Of a DNA stretch of 64,000 nt, positions 1 to 8,869 are shown one piece after another (the stretch's first letter is position 1; the number at the start of each line of letters is the position of its first letter). A program made the translations under genes and the position numbers. The notes below the pieces were generated by a model. That model had not been told where the DNA came from. It searched no databases and saw only the letters and a program-made list of their open reading frames with translations. The stretch comes from JBGSOV01 sp041738935. GTDB lineage: Bacteria; Patescibacteriota; Gracilibacteria; CAIRYL01; GCA-016699755. Location: NCBI GenBank assembly GCA_041738935.1, contig JBGSOV010000001.1, forward strand, positions 62,001 to 126,000, given 5' to 3'.

Positions 1-19
1 ATACAGGCTTGCGTAGTCG

Positions 20-41
20 GACACACATGAAAATGTGTGTC
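20..41 (+). other. Perfect 9-bp hairpin upstream of argG
   Basis: GACACACAT (20-28), loop GAAA (29-32) and ATGTGTGTC (33-41) form a perfect stem closed by a GNRA tetraloop. It overlaps the GTG codons at 35 and 37 that could extend argG, so it supports the downstream ATG at 124 as the real start. Only a weak T-rich stretch follows, so it may be a weak terminator of the gene left of the window or part of the argG leader. Confidence 0.5.
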
Positions 42-123
42 TAAAGTCTTTCTTGAGATTTTACACACACGTTCCTGCAGAGACTGCTCTGAATCAGGAG
101 CTATTTCTTCTTTTACCCTTTAT

Positions 124-1389
124 ATGGATCAATCATCTCACTATCAAAAAGTTGCTTCGCACGAAGCGCACAAAGGCGAATTTGACAGATGTCTTCTGCT
201 GTATTCTGGTGGACTTGATACTTCGGTAATGCTCAAGTGGATACAAGAAGAATATAATGCGGAAGTTATTGCGCTGACAGTCGATATCGGTCAATTACAT
301 GAAGACTTAGAAATCGCCCGCCAAAAGGCGCTTATGCTTGGTGCAAAAGAAGCGCTCGTGGTTGATGCGACCGAGAGATTTGCCAACGAGTTGCTGACAA
401 GAGCAATCAAAGCGAATGCTGATTATCAGGGCGGTTACCACCTTTCTACACCTCTTGGAAGGGTAATCTTGTCTCAGATTGCCGTCGAAGTTGCTCAGCG
501 GTACGGAGCGACAGTGATTGCACACGGTTCTACCGGAAAAGGCAACGATCAGGTGCGTTTTGAAAGTTACATTACGACACTGGCACCAGAAATGAAAATT
601 ATTGCTCCTGTGCGCGAGTGGAGTATGGGGCGCGATGAAGAAATCGCCTATGCAGAAAAACACGGAATTCCAGTTAAACAAACGAAAAGCAAGCCGTATT
701 CATACGATGACAACATGTGGGGCTCGACCGGAGAAGGCGGCGAAATTGAAGATCCGCGGCTTGTTCCACCTCTCAAAAATATTCTCGAAGTCTGCACTCA
801 TCCCGAAGATGCCCCTGACGAAGCTGAGATTATCGAAGTGGAATTTGAAAAAGGTATACCAGTCGCGTTCAATGGAGAAAAATCCGATATCAAAGAAATC
901 ATCGGGCAAGCAAATACCGTTGGAGCCAAGCATGGCGTGGGTATCACTCATTTGATCGAAGACCGTCTGGTTGGGCTTAAGGTTCGCGGAGTGTATGAGG
1001 CGCCAGGCGCACACATTCTCATATCTGCACACGAGCGATTAGAAAAACTTGTTTCCACACGAGACCTAAACGAATTCAAAAAAACCATCGATGAAAAATG
1101 GGCATATCTTTGTTATGGTGCAAAATGGTTCGAGCCGACTATGGACGCCATCCACGCCTTCCAAGATTCGGTAAATAGATATGTAACAGGTACGGTGACA
1201 CTGCGTCTCTACAAAGGGAATTGTGAAGTAGTGGCACTCACATCACCATATTCGCTCTTTGATGCCAAGCTGGCGACATTCGACAAAGACATGAGTTTTA
1301 ATCAAAATGCTTCAGCAGGTTTTATCGAACTCTACAATTTGGCACAAAGAACGGCGTACAATGCTCACCATCTTCCGAAATCTCAATGA
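124..1389 (+). CDS. argG: Argininosuccinate synthase
   Basis: ArgG joins citrulline and aspartate with ATP to give argininosuccinate, the penultimate step of arginine synthesis in the cytosol. The N-terminal ATP pyrophosphatase P-loop SGGLDTS is at about residues 28-34, followed by a synthase core containing the nucleotide-site motif HGSTGKGNDQ. The frame is open to a GTG at 37, but that adds 29 unconserved residues and crosses a perfect hairpin, so the ATG at 124 (421 aa, normal family length) is preferred. The stop overlaps the argH start (ATGA), so the two are co-translated. Family assignment is secure; the start is probable. Confidence 0.95.
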   Translation: MDQSSHYQKVASHEAHKGEFDRCLLLYSGGLDTSVMLKWIQEEYNAEVIALTVDIGQLHEDLEIARQKALMLGAKEALVVDATERFANELLTRAIKANADYQGGYHLSTPLGRVILSQIAVEVAQRYGATVIAHGSTGKGNDQVRFESYITTLAPEMKIIAPVREWSMGRDEEIAYAEKHGIPVKQTKSKPYSYDDNMWGSTGEGGEIEDPRLVPPLKNILEVCTHPEDAPDEAEIIEVEFEKGIPVAFNGEKSDIKEIIGQANTVGAKHGVGITHLIEDRLVGLKVRGVYEAPGAHILISAHERLEKLVSTRDLNEFKKTIDEKWAYLCYGAKWFEPTMDAIHAFQDSVNRYVTGTVTLRLYKGNCEVVALTSPYSLFDAKLATFDKDMSFNQNASAGFIELYNLAQRTAYNAHHLPKSQ

Positions 1390-2681
1390 CAAAAATATGG
1401 CAAAAACCCGGGCTGGCAAAGCTTCATCCACTCGTTGAAGAATTTACCGTTGGTGATGATTTGGCAAATGATTTGACGTTGTTTCCGTACGATATTCGAG
1501 CAAGCAAGGCGCATGCCACAATGCTTCAGCACATTGGTATCCTTACGCCAAGCGAATTAGATATTCTGCTGCTTGGACTGGACGAATTGCAGCAGCTTCA
1601 CCAACAAGGCGAAATCCGTATTTGTCACGAAGATGAAGACGGTCATACGGTGATCGAGAATTATTTGATTGAAAAATACGGTGATGCTGGTAAAAAAATC
1701 CACACCGGAAGAAGCCGTAACGACCAATCGCTTGTAGCATTACGACTGTTTCTCAAAGAAAACGCAGGAAATACTCGTCAAAAACTGCTCGAGCTTGCAC
1801 GAATATTTCTTGAGAAAGCGCGACAATACGAGTTTGCGCCTTTGCCGGGATATTCTCACATGCAGCAGGCAATGCTGAGCACTGTCGGGCATTGGTACTG
1901 CAGTTTTGCAGAAAGCCTCCTCGATGATGCCGAACTTTTGCAAAGTATTGAAATGCATATCAACAAAAACCCGCTCGGGAGCGCAGCAGGATTTGGTGTC
2001 TCGATTCCTCTTGATCGCCAAAGCACCACCGATGAGCTCGGATTTGCAGCGATTCAACAAAACTCTCTCTATTGCCAAGCAAGTCGCGGAAAATTTGAGA
2101 GTCTCTATATGGAAGGGCTCGTTCAGGTGATGCTTTCGCTCGGGCGATTTGCGCAAGATATGCTTTTTTTTACTGCTCAAGAAACGGCTTATTTTGCTGT
2201 CGATAGCGCACTTGTCACAGGTTCGAGTATTATGCCACAAAAACGCAACCTCGATGGATTAGAGATACTACGCGGGCATGTGAGTAGTATCCTTTCTTCT
2301 CAACACTTTATTCAAGATACGGCAAAGAATCTCCTGTCTGGATATAATCGCGAATTTCAACTTCTCAAAAAACCTCTCATAGAAAGTACAAGTATTGTGC
2401 AACAGAGCATTGATATCGCTGCTCTCTATTTGGAAGGAAGCGAACCACAGCCGGATGTGATTCAAAAACACATTTCCACGGGAATATTCGCTGCGGACAT
2501 CGCAAACGATCTTGTGTCGGAGCAAAAAATGCCTTTCCGTGAGGCATACAAAAAAGCGCTCGAACAAGTAGAGCAAGAAGTCGATTTGCTCACAAACATC
2601 AAAAAGAAGGTTAGTCTTGGCGCACCTGGAAACCTAGGGATCAAGGAATATGAAAAACGTTTACAGCGATTACAAGGCTAA
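1386..2681 (+). CDS. argH: Argininosuccinate lyase
   Basis: ArgH cleaves argininosuccinate to arginine and fumarate. At 431 aa it belongs to the fumarase/aspartase superfamily. Visible signatures are HTGRSRNDQ in the N-terminal third and the flexible signature loop GSSIMPQKRN with the catalytic serine. After the loop the sequence continues as LDGLEILRG rather than the usual PDxxEL, a modest divergence. The start overlaps argG by 4 bp. No terminator is evident before the convergent M23 gene, whose stop lies 26 bp away. Confidence 0.95.
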   Translation: MTKIWQKPGLAKLHPLVEEFTVGDDLANDLTLFPYDIRASKAHATMLQHIGILTPSELDILLLGLDELQQLHQQGEIRICHEDEDGHTVIENYLIEKYGDAGKKIHTGRSRNDQSLVALRLFLKENAGNTRQKLLELARIFLEKARQYEFAPLPGYSHMQQAMLSTVGHWYCSFAESLLDDAELLQSIEMHINKNPLGSAAGFGVSIPLDRQSTTDELGFAAIQQNSLYCQASRGKFESLYMEGLVQVMLSLGRFAQDMLFFTAQETAYFAVDSALVTGSSIMPQKRNLDGLEILRGHVSSILSSQHFIQDTAKNLLSGYNREFQLLKKPLIESTSIVQQSIDIAALYLEGSEPQPDVIQKHISTGIFAADIANDLVSEQKMPFREAYKKALEQVEQEVDLLTNIKKKVSLGAPGNLGIKEYEKRLQRLQG

Positions 2682-2706
2682 TGTAACTTAATGTCTCTTT
2701 TTCAGT

Positions 2707-3843
2707 TTAGAAATACGCAACCGGATTCTTTTTGGCGCCGTTAACGATCACTTCAAAATGTAAGTGGATTCCTGTGCGTCCATAGACACGACCTGTGTTT
2801 CCCATATATCCGACTGGTGCGCCGCGCCCAACTTCGTCACCTACTGAGACATAGATTTCTTTCATGTGAGCGTAGAGCGTTTTCATGCCGTTGCCATGAT
2901 CGATGATTACGACATTGCCGTAGCCGCCATTCCAACCGCTTGCAGCACGCTCGACTGTTCCGCCATCTGCCGCCCAAATCGTAGATCCTCCATTTTGTGC
3001 AATATCGACGGCGTAGTGTCCGTAGTGATAATACTGCGTAAATTTGCCCTGTGTCGGAAAGAGTAATCTGCCAAATGTCTCATTGCCAGATGGTGCGCCT
3101 GCACCAGAGACAAAAGCATTTGCCGCTGCCGAACCACCACCACGTGCAACTGCTACTGGCGTCGGTGCCGCCATTTTGGCGCCTGGTAAAACCAACTCCG
3201 TGCCTTCGGCGAGAATCGCTCCTTTTGTGAGCTGATTTTGTGTTAAGATTTTGTCGACATCAATATCATACTTTTTACCAATCGAACTGAGCGTATCACC
3301 TTTTGCTACGACATGGAGAAGTCCATCTGCGGCAGGAATTTTGAGCACTGTTCCGGCTTTGAGCCGTTTGGGATCCAAGAAATTATTATTCTGAATAATT
3401 GTATTTTGTGAGACGCCAAACTTGAGTGCAATACCCGAAATCGTATCATTCGGCGCTACTGTATATTCTGTTGCACCGCCAACATCACTGCGATCGCCGA
3501 CTTCTGTCCACATCTCGGGCTTCAGCAAGAAGCCGTCGTCGACGAAGACCATGTCTTCGAGCGGCGCATTGAGAATTTCGTCATAAGAACCAGCATAGCC
3601 GACACCTGACACCGCAAACCGTGGTACGATTGAAAAGAAAAACAAAGCGAGCGTCGCAATCGAGAGTACGCGCCAAAAGAAGATTTTTTCAACCGAACGG
3701 ACACTCTCGTGAAAAAACACACTCTTCCGTGCAAGCACAGTACGAGCATGTCGCTTGAAGCGTAATCTCCTAATCTTTTGGAGGTGGAGAGCGTTAAGAA
3801 TAAATTTCATTAAGCTAGAAACGAAGATCCTCACCACCTGCAT
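2707..3843 (-). CDS. LysM-LysM-M23 peptidoglycan endopeptidase
   Basis: A cell-wall hydrolase anchored by one membrane segment. Numbered from an upstream TTG at 3891: basic N-terminus, transmembrane helix about 74-90, LysM repeats 142-186 and 192-236 (peptidoglycan binding), a Gly/Ala/Pro linker, then an M23 zinc metallopeptidase domain about 288-390. The metal and catalytic residues are present: H292/D296 in GHYAVDIA, H342 in YAHM, and H376/H378 in HLHFE. Start is uncertain: ATG codons at 3843 (used) and 3810 are both possible. It is convergent with argH and divergent from the secreted protease at 4009, from which 165 bp separate it. Likely role is envelope remodelling or division. Confidence 0.88.
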   Translation of the reverse strand: MQVVRIFVSSLMKFILNALHLQKIRRLRFKRHARTVLARKSVFFHESVRSVEKIFFWRVLSIATLALFFFSIVPRFAVSGVGYAGSYDEILNAPLEDMVFVDDGFLLKPEMWTEVGDRSDVGGATEYTVAPNDTISGIALKFGVSQNTIIQNNNFLDPKRLKAGTVLKIPAADGLLHVVAKGDTLSSIGKKYDIDVDKILTQNQLTKGAILAEGTELVLPGAKMAAPTPVAVARGGGSAAANAFVSGAGAPSGNETFGRLLFPTQGKFTQYYHYGHYAVDIAQNGGSTIWAADGGTVERAASGWNGGYGNVVIIDHGNGMKTLYAHMKEIYVSVGDEVGRGAPVGYMGNTGRVYGRTGIHLHFEVIVNGAKKNPVAYF

Positions 3844-4008
3844 TCCCCATGTCTTCTCACAAATTGTAAGTAAACTTTTGATAAAGGTCAAGCTTTCGTC
3901 CCCTCAAAAAGACATGTAATGCATGAAATGCGTTTTTGGAAGCCATAAAATCTGATTAGATTTTTCTGTCAGAACAGCTACTATATCAATGGTTTTTCTT
4001 TAAAAAAG

Positions 4009-5571
4009 ATGAGAATACAAAACATTTTACTCAGTTTGACAATCCTTGGAGCCTGTTCCTTCGTGGCACCTGTGTTTGCCGCTTTGTCTGAATCTACGCA
4101 ATCAGCCATTATAAATATTCGTACCAGCAGTAAAAGTGGAACGGGTTTTTTGATCAGCGCAGATGGATATATTCTCACCAATCAACATGTTGTAAGTGGC
4201 ACTTCTTCGGTCGAAATATGTCGTCAGCCGGACATCAAACGTAATCTCGTGTGTGATTTGGAGGCGACAGTTATTGTGCAAGATGCCGAGCTTGATATCG
4301 CTCTCCTCAAAATCGATGATGTTCAGGTAGGCAAAAAATTCCCCTTTTTGTCACTTGGTTATTCGGACAGTCTGGCACTTGACGATTCTGTCTCTTTACT
4401 CGGTTATCCCGATAGTGGTGGCGCTTCACTAACCGTCACAAGCGGAAGGATTAGCGGCTATATCGACAACGGCAGCCGCATCAAAGTTGATGCTTCGCTC
4501 AGTTCTGGCTCTTCTGGCGGTGCAATGATTGATATCAACGAAACAGTCGTTGGCGTAAATGTCGCAGTCCTCACCGGCAATTTTGCTACTTCCGGACTCG
4601 CAATACCGATTGATCTTGTCAAAACTTGGCTCGTGGGAGCTGGCTACGGAAGGCTTGTTTCGCTCGGGCAAACAGTCGAAGAACTCGAAAAGAGTAAAAC
4701 TGCACTCGAAGACCTCCTTCAAAATTATCAGGAACTTGCAAAAGCACAAAAAATATCTTACGAAGACATTGTCGTCACGTACGAAAAACAACGTGATGAT
4801 CAAGACGAGCAGATAGAAGGAGTACGTGACAGCGCCCAAAAAAAGCAGCGCGACTATCGCAATCAAATCGACAGTTATTTGGCAGAAGTAAAAGCGCAAT
4901 ATTCTGATGCTACTTACCAGTCCGAGGTTAATCGGTTGGAACAGGTATGGCAAGATTATCTCGAACGCTCTATCGCAAATGTCTCCGATGCCGAAAAAAT
5001 CTACGAAGCAAACCTCAAAATCATTGATCGCAATCAGGCAATTGCCCTGGAAAATGCAGGAGTGATTGATTATACACCGCGCATTGCTGAGGCTCATACT
5101 ACGCTCGAAGAAGTTAAGCGCGAACTTTCAAAATTGCGCGTTGCGGAAGCACGCAAAAAAGTGAAGTCAACAGAGCAAACGGCATCAAAACCAACAGCAT
5201 CTGTAGCAGAAGTCGTTACGGATAAAACCCTACCACCAGTTACCTACGAAGATTTTGGTTCGCCCAAGGCAACGACACTCGCCGATGATTGGTCGGTCAA
5301 GTCGGTGACTTTTGCCAAAAATAATCGCCATTTTGCTTTTGTCTTTTACAAATCTTTGCTCCCTGATGTCCTTCGCGACACATTTCGATTTGAAGCAGTA
5401 GTTCTTAAGGCAGGTTCGCAAGAAGAAATCCGTCCTTTGTTTGTTCGCAAACGTTTGATGATGCTCATGTACGAGCCCAAAACGGAGTATGTTCTCGAAT
5501 TGCGCGCGTTCACAAAAAATGGAGAAGAAATCGCGATTCTACATTTTACGATTGTGACTCCCGAAGTGTAA
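4009..5571 (+). CDS. Secreted trypsin-like (DegP/HtrA-type) serine protease with coiled coil
   Basis: Signal peptide about residues 1-24 ending VFA. A chymotrypsin-fold domain follows with the complete triad: H60 (LTNQHVV), D96 (ELDIALLKI) and S169 (SGSSGGA). No PDZ domain is recognisable. After the protease domain comes a long charged helical coiled coil, about residues 215-390, then a C-terminal beta-rich region of about 100 residues. At 520 aa the architecture differs from classical DegP. It is probably exported and involved in envelope quality control or cell-surface processing. It is convergent with clpP, whose stop is 24 bp away. Confidence 0.82.
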   Translation: MRIQNILLSLTILGACSFVAPVFAALSESTQSAIINIRTSSKSGTGFLISADGYILTNQHVVSGTSSVEICRQPDIKRNLVCDLEATVIVQDAELDIALLKIDDVQVGKKFPFLSLGYSDSLALDDSVSLLGYPDSGGASLTVTSGRISGYIDNGSRIKVDASLSSGSSGGAMIDINETVVGVNVAVLTGNFATSGLAIPIDLVKTWLVGAGYGRLVSLGQTVEELEKSKTALEDLLQNYQELAKAQKISYEDIVVTYEKQRDDQDEQIEGVRDSAQKKQRDYRNQIDSYLAEVKAQYSDATYQSEVNRLEQVWQDYLERSIANVSDAEKIYEANLKIIDRNQAIALENAGVIDYTPRIAEAHTTLEEVKRELSKLRVAEARKKVKSTEQTASKPTASVAEVVTDKTLPPVTYEDFGSPKATTLADDWSVKSVTFAKNNRHFAFVFYKSLLPDVLRDTFRFEAVVLKAGSQEEIRPLFVRKRLMMLMYEPKTEYVLELRAFTKNGEEIAILHFTIVTPEV

Positions 5572-5595
5572 TCATTTGCGCCAAAGAACGCCAAA

Positions 5596-6237
5596 CTACT
5601 TAATGATTTCGTCGATGATGCCGTATTTTTTGGCTTCTTCGGCACTCATAAAAAAATCACGTTCGGTATCATTTTTGACTTTTGCCAACTTCTGCCCGGT
5701 TTGCTTCGCAATCATTTCGTTCAGCAAATCTTTTGTCTTGATAATATGATTGGCGGCAATCGCGATGTCAGTCGCTTGTCCTTCGGCGCCACCAAGCGGT
5801 TGATGAATCATGACTTCCGAATGTGGCAAAGCATAGCGTTTGCCCTTGGTTCCGCAGACAAGTGTCAGGGCACCGCCGCTGGCAGCGATACCGATACAAA
5901 TAGTGGCAACATCGGGTTTGATGACTTGCATCGTGTCAATCATCGCAAGGGTTGACGAGACACTTCCACCGGGGGAATTGATATAGAGCGTGATATCTTT
6001 TTTCGGGTCTTTCTTTTCTAAAAACAAAAGTTGAGCAATCACCGTGTTGGCAACAGCATCGTTAATCGCGCTTCCCAAAAAGATAATGCGATCTTCGAGC
6101 AAGCGCGAATAGATATCATAAACACGCTCGCCAGTAGGAGTTTTGTCGATAACAGTAGGTATCAACATATTGCTTTGGCTTGCGATAATTTGATTACTGA
6201 CAAAAGGATGGTATTGGCTTGTGATTCCTTGAAACAT
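5596..6237 (-). CDS. clpP: ATP-dependent Clp protease proteolytic subunit
   Basis: ClpP is the barrel peptidase that degrades unfolded substrates delivered by ClpX/ClpC. The triad is visible: Ser in GIAASGGAL, His in VMIHQPLGG, and Asp in the ERDFFMS segment. The oligomerisation segment INSPGGS is also present. The usual ASMG around the nucleophile is ASGG here, a small departure. The frame extends to a TTG-type start at 6336, but ATG at 6237 (213 aa) or 6168 (just before LIPTVID, the canonical mature start) fit the family better. It lies 102 bp downstream of the rfbB-like gene on the same strand. Confidence 0.93.
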   Translation of the reverse strand: MFQGITSQYHPFVSNQIIASQSNMLIPTVIDKTPTGERVYDIYSRLLEDRIIFLGSAINDAVANTVIAQLLFLEKKDPKKDITLYINSPGGSVSSTLAMIDTMQVIKPDVATICIGIAASGGALTLVCGTKGKRYALPHSEVMIHQPLGGAEGQATDIAIAANHIIKTKDLLNEMIAKQTGQKLAKVKNDTERDFFMSAEEAKKYGIIDEIIK

Positions 6238-6339
6238 GGTTTTTAGAAAAAGTCTTCGCCCGACAGTATGCCGACTTTTCGCAAAAATATCACGCAAAAA
6301 ATGCGTGTCTTTTCTTTCCTCAAAATCCTTTTGCAAATT

Positions 6340-7491
6340 TTATCTGTGTGGATCAAAAATATGCTTCACCTTGTCACCAAGAGAGCTTTTTGGCGGATTA
6401 TCTTTGTTATTTAACTGCGCAGGACGATAGCGCAAACGAAAGTTTTTGTACGCTGCGAGAGTCGATTCGATGTCATTATACATCTCGGGGAGGTCGGCAT
6501 GCAGCCAGCGATCACGTTCGAGTGTCCAATAAATAGTTTTTGCCAAAGAATCTTCAAATGTCTTTGGCATTTTCCAGCCAAGGTCAAAAATCTTGTTGCC
6601 ATCAAGTGAATAGCGCAAATCGTGCCCTGGACGACTCGAATGAAAATCAACCATTTCGTAATGGAGCGGCTTGCCAATAATACGCGCAATAAACTGCGCC
6701 ATTTCGAGATTATTCACCTCGCGTTCGCCGGTAATGTGAAAATCTTCTCCTAAGATTTTGGCGCCACTTTCTATCTTATTGATCAAAAATTGATACGCAT
6801 CGGCAACATTGCGAGCATGAATATAAAAACGGCTTCCTGATTTGGTTTTGCCAGAATCAGAGTGAATCGGCAACGTGTCACCAGTGAGTGCGGCATTAAT
6901 CGCTTTGGGAATAAATTTTTCTGGATGTTGGCGTTCGCCAAAAATATTCATCGAACGAGTAATTATCGCTGGCAGCCCGTAAGTATTGCGGTAGCATTTG
7001 ACGAGCATTTCGCCACCACTTTTGGTCGCCGAATATGGATTGGTCGGGTTGTGGCGATCGTCTTCTTTGTAGTCGGTTCCTTCCGGTGCCGGACCGAAGA
7101 CTTCGTCGGTCGAAAAGTAAAAAAAGCATTTGAGATTTGGCAGCGTCAGGGCAAAGTCGAGCATGTGCAAAGTCCCAATCACATTCGACATTGCAAATGG
7201 CTCTGGGTTTTCAATCGAATTATCGACGTGGCTTTCGGCGCCCAGATGAAAAATATAATCGACTTGTCCGATTTCTTGGCGAATCCCAACGGTCAATGGA
7301 TAGCAAAAATCCGCAGTCAAAATGGTAACGCGCTTGTCGTCAAAAGCATCGATATCGCGTAGGCGGTCAAAACCGAGTGCGGCATAATTCAATTTATCAA
7401 AAACCACAATTTCCCAATCAGTATTCTTGAGAAAATGTTCCACAAAATGATGCCCGACAAACCCTGCTCCTCCAGTAATGAGTATTCGCAT
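6340..7491 (-). CDS. rfbB: dTDP-glucose 4,6-dehydratase-like SDR epimerase/dehydratase
   Basis: An extended short-chain dehydrogenase for nucleotide-sugar conversion. The N-terminal NAD site is GGAGFVG at residues 7-13. The RmlB-type active-site strand STDEVFG is followed by the catalytic YxxxK in NPYSATKSGGE. At 383 aa it is slightly longer than typical RmlB (about 340), with an unconserved basic C-terminal tail. It probably makes dTDP-4-keto-6-deoxyglucose for surface polysaccharide, consistent with the GT4 glycosyltransferase at 8.9 kb. No rmlA/C/D neighbours are in the window, so another UDP- or CDP-sugar dehydratase remains possible. Confidence 0.8.
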   Translation of the reverse strand: MRILITGGAGFVGHHFVEHFLKNTDWEIVVFDKLNYAALGFDRLRDIDAFDDKRVTILTADFCYPLTVGIRQEIGQVDYIFHLGAESHVDNSIENPEPFAMSNVIGTLHMLDFALTLPNLKCFFYFSTDEVFGPAPEGTDYKEDDRHNPTNPYSATKSGGEMLVKCYRNTYGLPAIITRSMNIFGERQHPEKFIPKAINAALTGDTLPIHSDSGKTKSGSRFYIHARNVADAYQFLINKIESGAKILGEDFHITGEREVNNLEMAQFIARIIGKPLHYEMVDFHSSRPGHDLRYSLDGNKIFDLGWKMPKTFEDSLAKTIYWTLERDRWLHADLPEMYNDIESTLAAYKNFRLRYRPAQLNNKDNPPKSSLGDKVKHIFDPHR

Positions 7492-7760
7492 CTGCTTTGT
7501 GGATAAGAAAAAAGTGACAGTTACATGTCACATGGCTTAGCTCCATTTGCCATCTTCGGGCATTCGTTCAAAAATTGCAAGGTGGGAATTTGGGAAGTGG
7601 GATTTTTGATTTGCTGCAGCGAAATTATTTGCGCTGGAGCAGTTTTGCAGACTGCTCCTCTCAAGACACAGCAAATGTGTTGTGATCATGCCTCACTTAT
7701 CCCTCAAACCAAACCTGTGGAGCAGGTGAAACATCAGAACACCTGCTCCGGGACAAAGTA
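7492..7760. other. Intergenic spacer with two strong hairpins
   Basis: No credible gene: an 80-codon frame here has no homology-like features and is built on the hairpins. The spacer holds GGAGCAGT/ACTGCTCC (7636-7658, 7-nt loop), GGAGCAGGTG/CACCTGCTCC (7719-7749, 11-nt loop) and a weaker GTGACA/TGTCAC (about 7512-7529). The second hairpin belongs to a dispersed family seen again near 51 and 54 kb. Confidence 0.6.
7716..7750. repeat. Dispersed hairpin repeat, family 1, copy A
   Basis: Perfect 10-bp inverted repeat GGAGCAGGTG (7719-7728) and CACCTGCTCC (7740-7749) around the loop AAACATCAGAA. The loop and stem match the copies at 50957, 53878 and 53997. It is followed by no T-tract, so it is not an ordinary terminator. 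It sits just downstream of the minus-strand gene at 7761-8111. Confidence 0.75.
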
Positions 7761-8111
7761 CTAGTGTCTATGTAAATTTCTAACAACGGCTGTCGCCATT
7801 TTTCTCGCCTCATCTAGTGTTGCCCCTGCACCCAACTCTTCTCTTACAATAAATCGATAGAACTTCAAAAATGCGGCTCTTTGCAAGACAATTAAAATAA
7901 GTATGGGAATTAATACAAAGTACCATTTGAAAAAGAAAAGAATAGTACCAAACCATAGTATTTTTGAAGCAGTTACAAGTAGTTCACCTTTGTATGAACG
8001 ATAAATTGGTGGACGATTGATATCCTCATTAAAGAGGCACTTGCTATAAAAATGCCAATGTAACGGTATTGCTACCATAGCAAGCGAGAAAACAATAACA
8101 TAAGACATCAT
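7761..8111 (-). CDS. Small membrane protein of unknown function
   Basis: 116 aa. An N-terminal hydrophobic segment (about 2-18) is followed by a polar stretch, two further membrane helices around residues 45-80, then a basic amphipathic tail ending in an Ala-rich helix with the pattern LDEARKMATAVVRN. No family is recognised. It stands alone, with the hairpin-rich spacer downstream and about 200 bp to the next gene. It has good coding character, with a stop-free frame and membrane-type composition. Confidence 0.6.
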   Translation of the reverse strand: MMSYVIVFSLAMVAIPLHWHFYSKCLFNEDINRPPIYRSYKGELLVTASKILWFGTILFFFKWYFVLIPILILIVLQRAAFLKFYRFIVREELGAGATLDEARKMATAVVRNLHRH

Positions 8112-8309
8112 TTTTTTTGAAAAGAAAATATTACCTTGAGTATTGGGCGAGAGGCGGGGTTTTGTAAAAGAAAATTATAGAGGACTTCAGATCAACTCGA
8201 GTCTGTGAGATTTCCTTTTTTTTGCGATTGTTCAGTATTTATGCCAAACAGCGATTACTTGAAGCAAAGCTGATTTTCGGCTACAGTAGAGAGAATATAT
8301 TTTTGAAAA

Positions 8310-8516
8310 ATGGAAGAACTGCTCCAACGCCTCGACGAACTTGATTCCAAATTAACCGCCACCAAACAATCAGTCGATCGCATTCGACAATATTTCAAAT
8401 GGACAATGATCTTGAGCCTCGTCTTTTTTGTGATACCGCTTATCGGGATGCTCTTCGCATTGCCAAAAATAATGAACGTACTCACAGGAAATATTGTCGA
8501 TTCGGGGCTTTTGTGA
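8310..8516 (+). CDS. Small coiled-coil plus single-TM protein
   Basis: 68 aa. Residues 1-28 form a heptad-like helix (MEELLQRLDELDSKLTATKQ), then a transmembrane helix about 31-55 and a short tail. Proteins of this shape are common in CPR genomes, but no function is known to me. The start is an ATG preceded by A-rich DNA. Confidence 0.55.
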   Translation: MEELLQRLDELDSKLTATKQSVDRIRQYFKWTMILSLVFFVIPLIGMLFALPKIMNVLTGNIVDSGLL

Positions 8517-8540
8517 GGAAAAAGACGAAGAATAATTGTA

Positions 8541-8575
8541 AACCCCCTCACCCCCCCCCTTAACAGGGAGAGGTT
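8541..8575. repeat. C-rich palindromic repeat, family 3, copy 1
   Basis: Begins AACCCCCTCA, has a C9 run, then TTAACAGGGAGAGG. It shares the layout AACCCCCT-spacer-CCCCCT-TATC-AGGGGGAG with copies at 27741, 35943 and 52045, though the 3' arm is shorter. It lies immediately after the stop of the DciA-like gene and could act as its transcript end. Confidence 0.6.
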
Positions 8576-8869
8576 TTATGTGACGATTTCGGTTCGAATC
8601 TCGCGAAATTGGTATTCTGTAAACTGCTCTCGCAAGTGTTCCAAAAGATCTTCACTAACCGCATAAATGCGCAGCGCCGTTGCCGAATTGTGCACAGCGA
8701 TACGGAGCGTGCCGTTTTTCCATGTTTTTGGTTGCCAAAAAAACTCATTACCGAGATTCTCATTAAGCCAGCTTTGTGCGCAAAAAAGCACTTCGGACGC
8801 CTTTGCCGGTGCGGAGAGGTTTTTGCGGAAAGCAGCCGACAGAACTTGTAAGCGGTCAATTTTTTTCAT
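8576..8869 (-). CDS. DUF721/DciA-like protein
   Basis: 97 aa with the pattern of the DUF721 family: N-terminal helix, a central WLNENLG segment, then KTWKNGTLRIAVHNSA and an EHLREQF helix. DciA is the ancestral bacterial loader/partner of the replicative helicase DnaB; many short members have not been tested. It overlaps the 3' end of the glycosyltransferase by 14 bp, so it is translated from the same mRNA. The role in helicase loading is family-based inference. Confidence 0.65.
   Translation of the reverse strand: MKKIDRLQVLSAAFRKNLSAPAKASEVLFCAQSWLNENLGNEFFWQPKTWKNGTLRIAVHNSATALRIYAVSEDLLEHLREQFTEYQFREIRTEIVT

Noticed and set aside
37..123. N-terminal extension of argG to GTG at 37
   Set aside because: The extra 29 residues look non-conserved and the codons fall in a perfect hairpin; ATG at 124 gives the normal protein.
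7525..7764. 80-codon plus-strand frame
   Set aside because: Consists largely of two hairpin repeats; composition is not protein-like.
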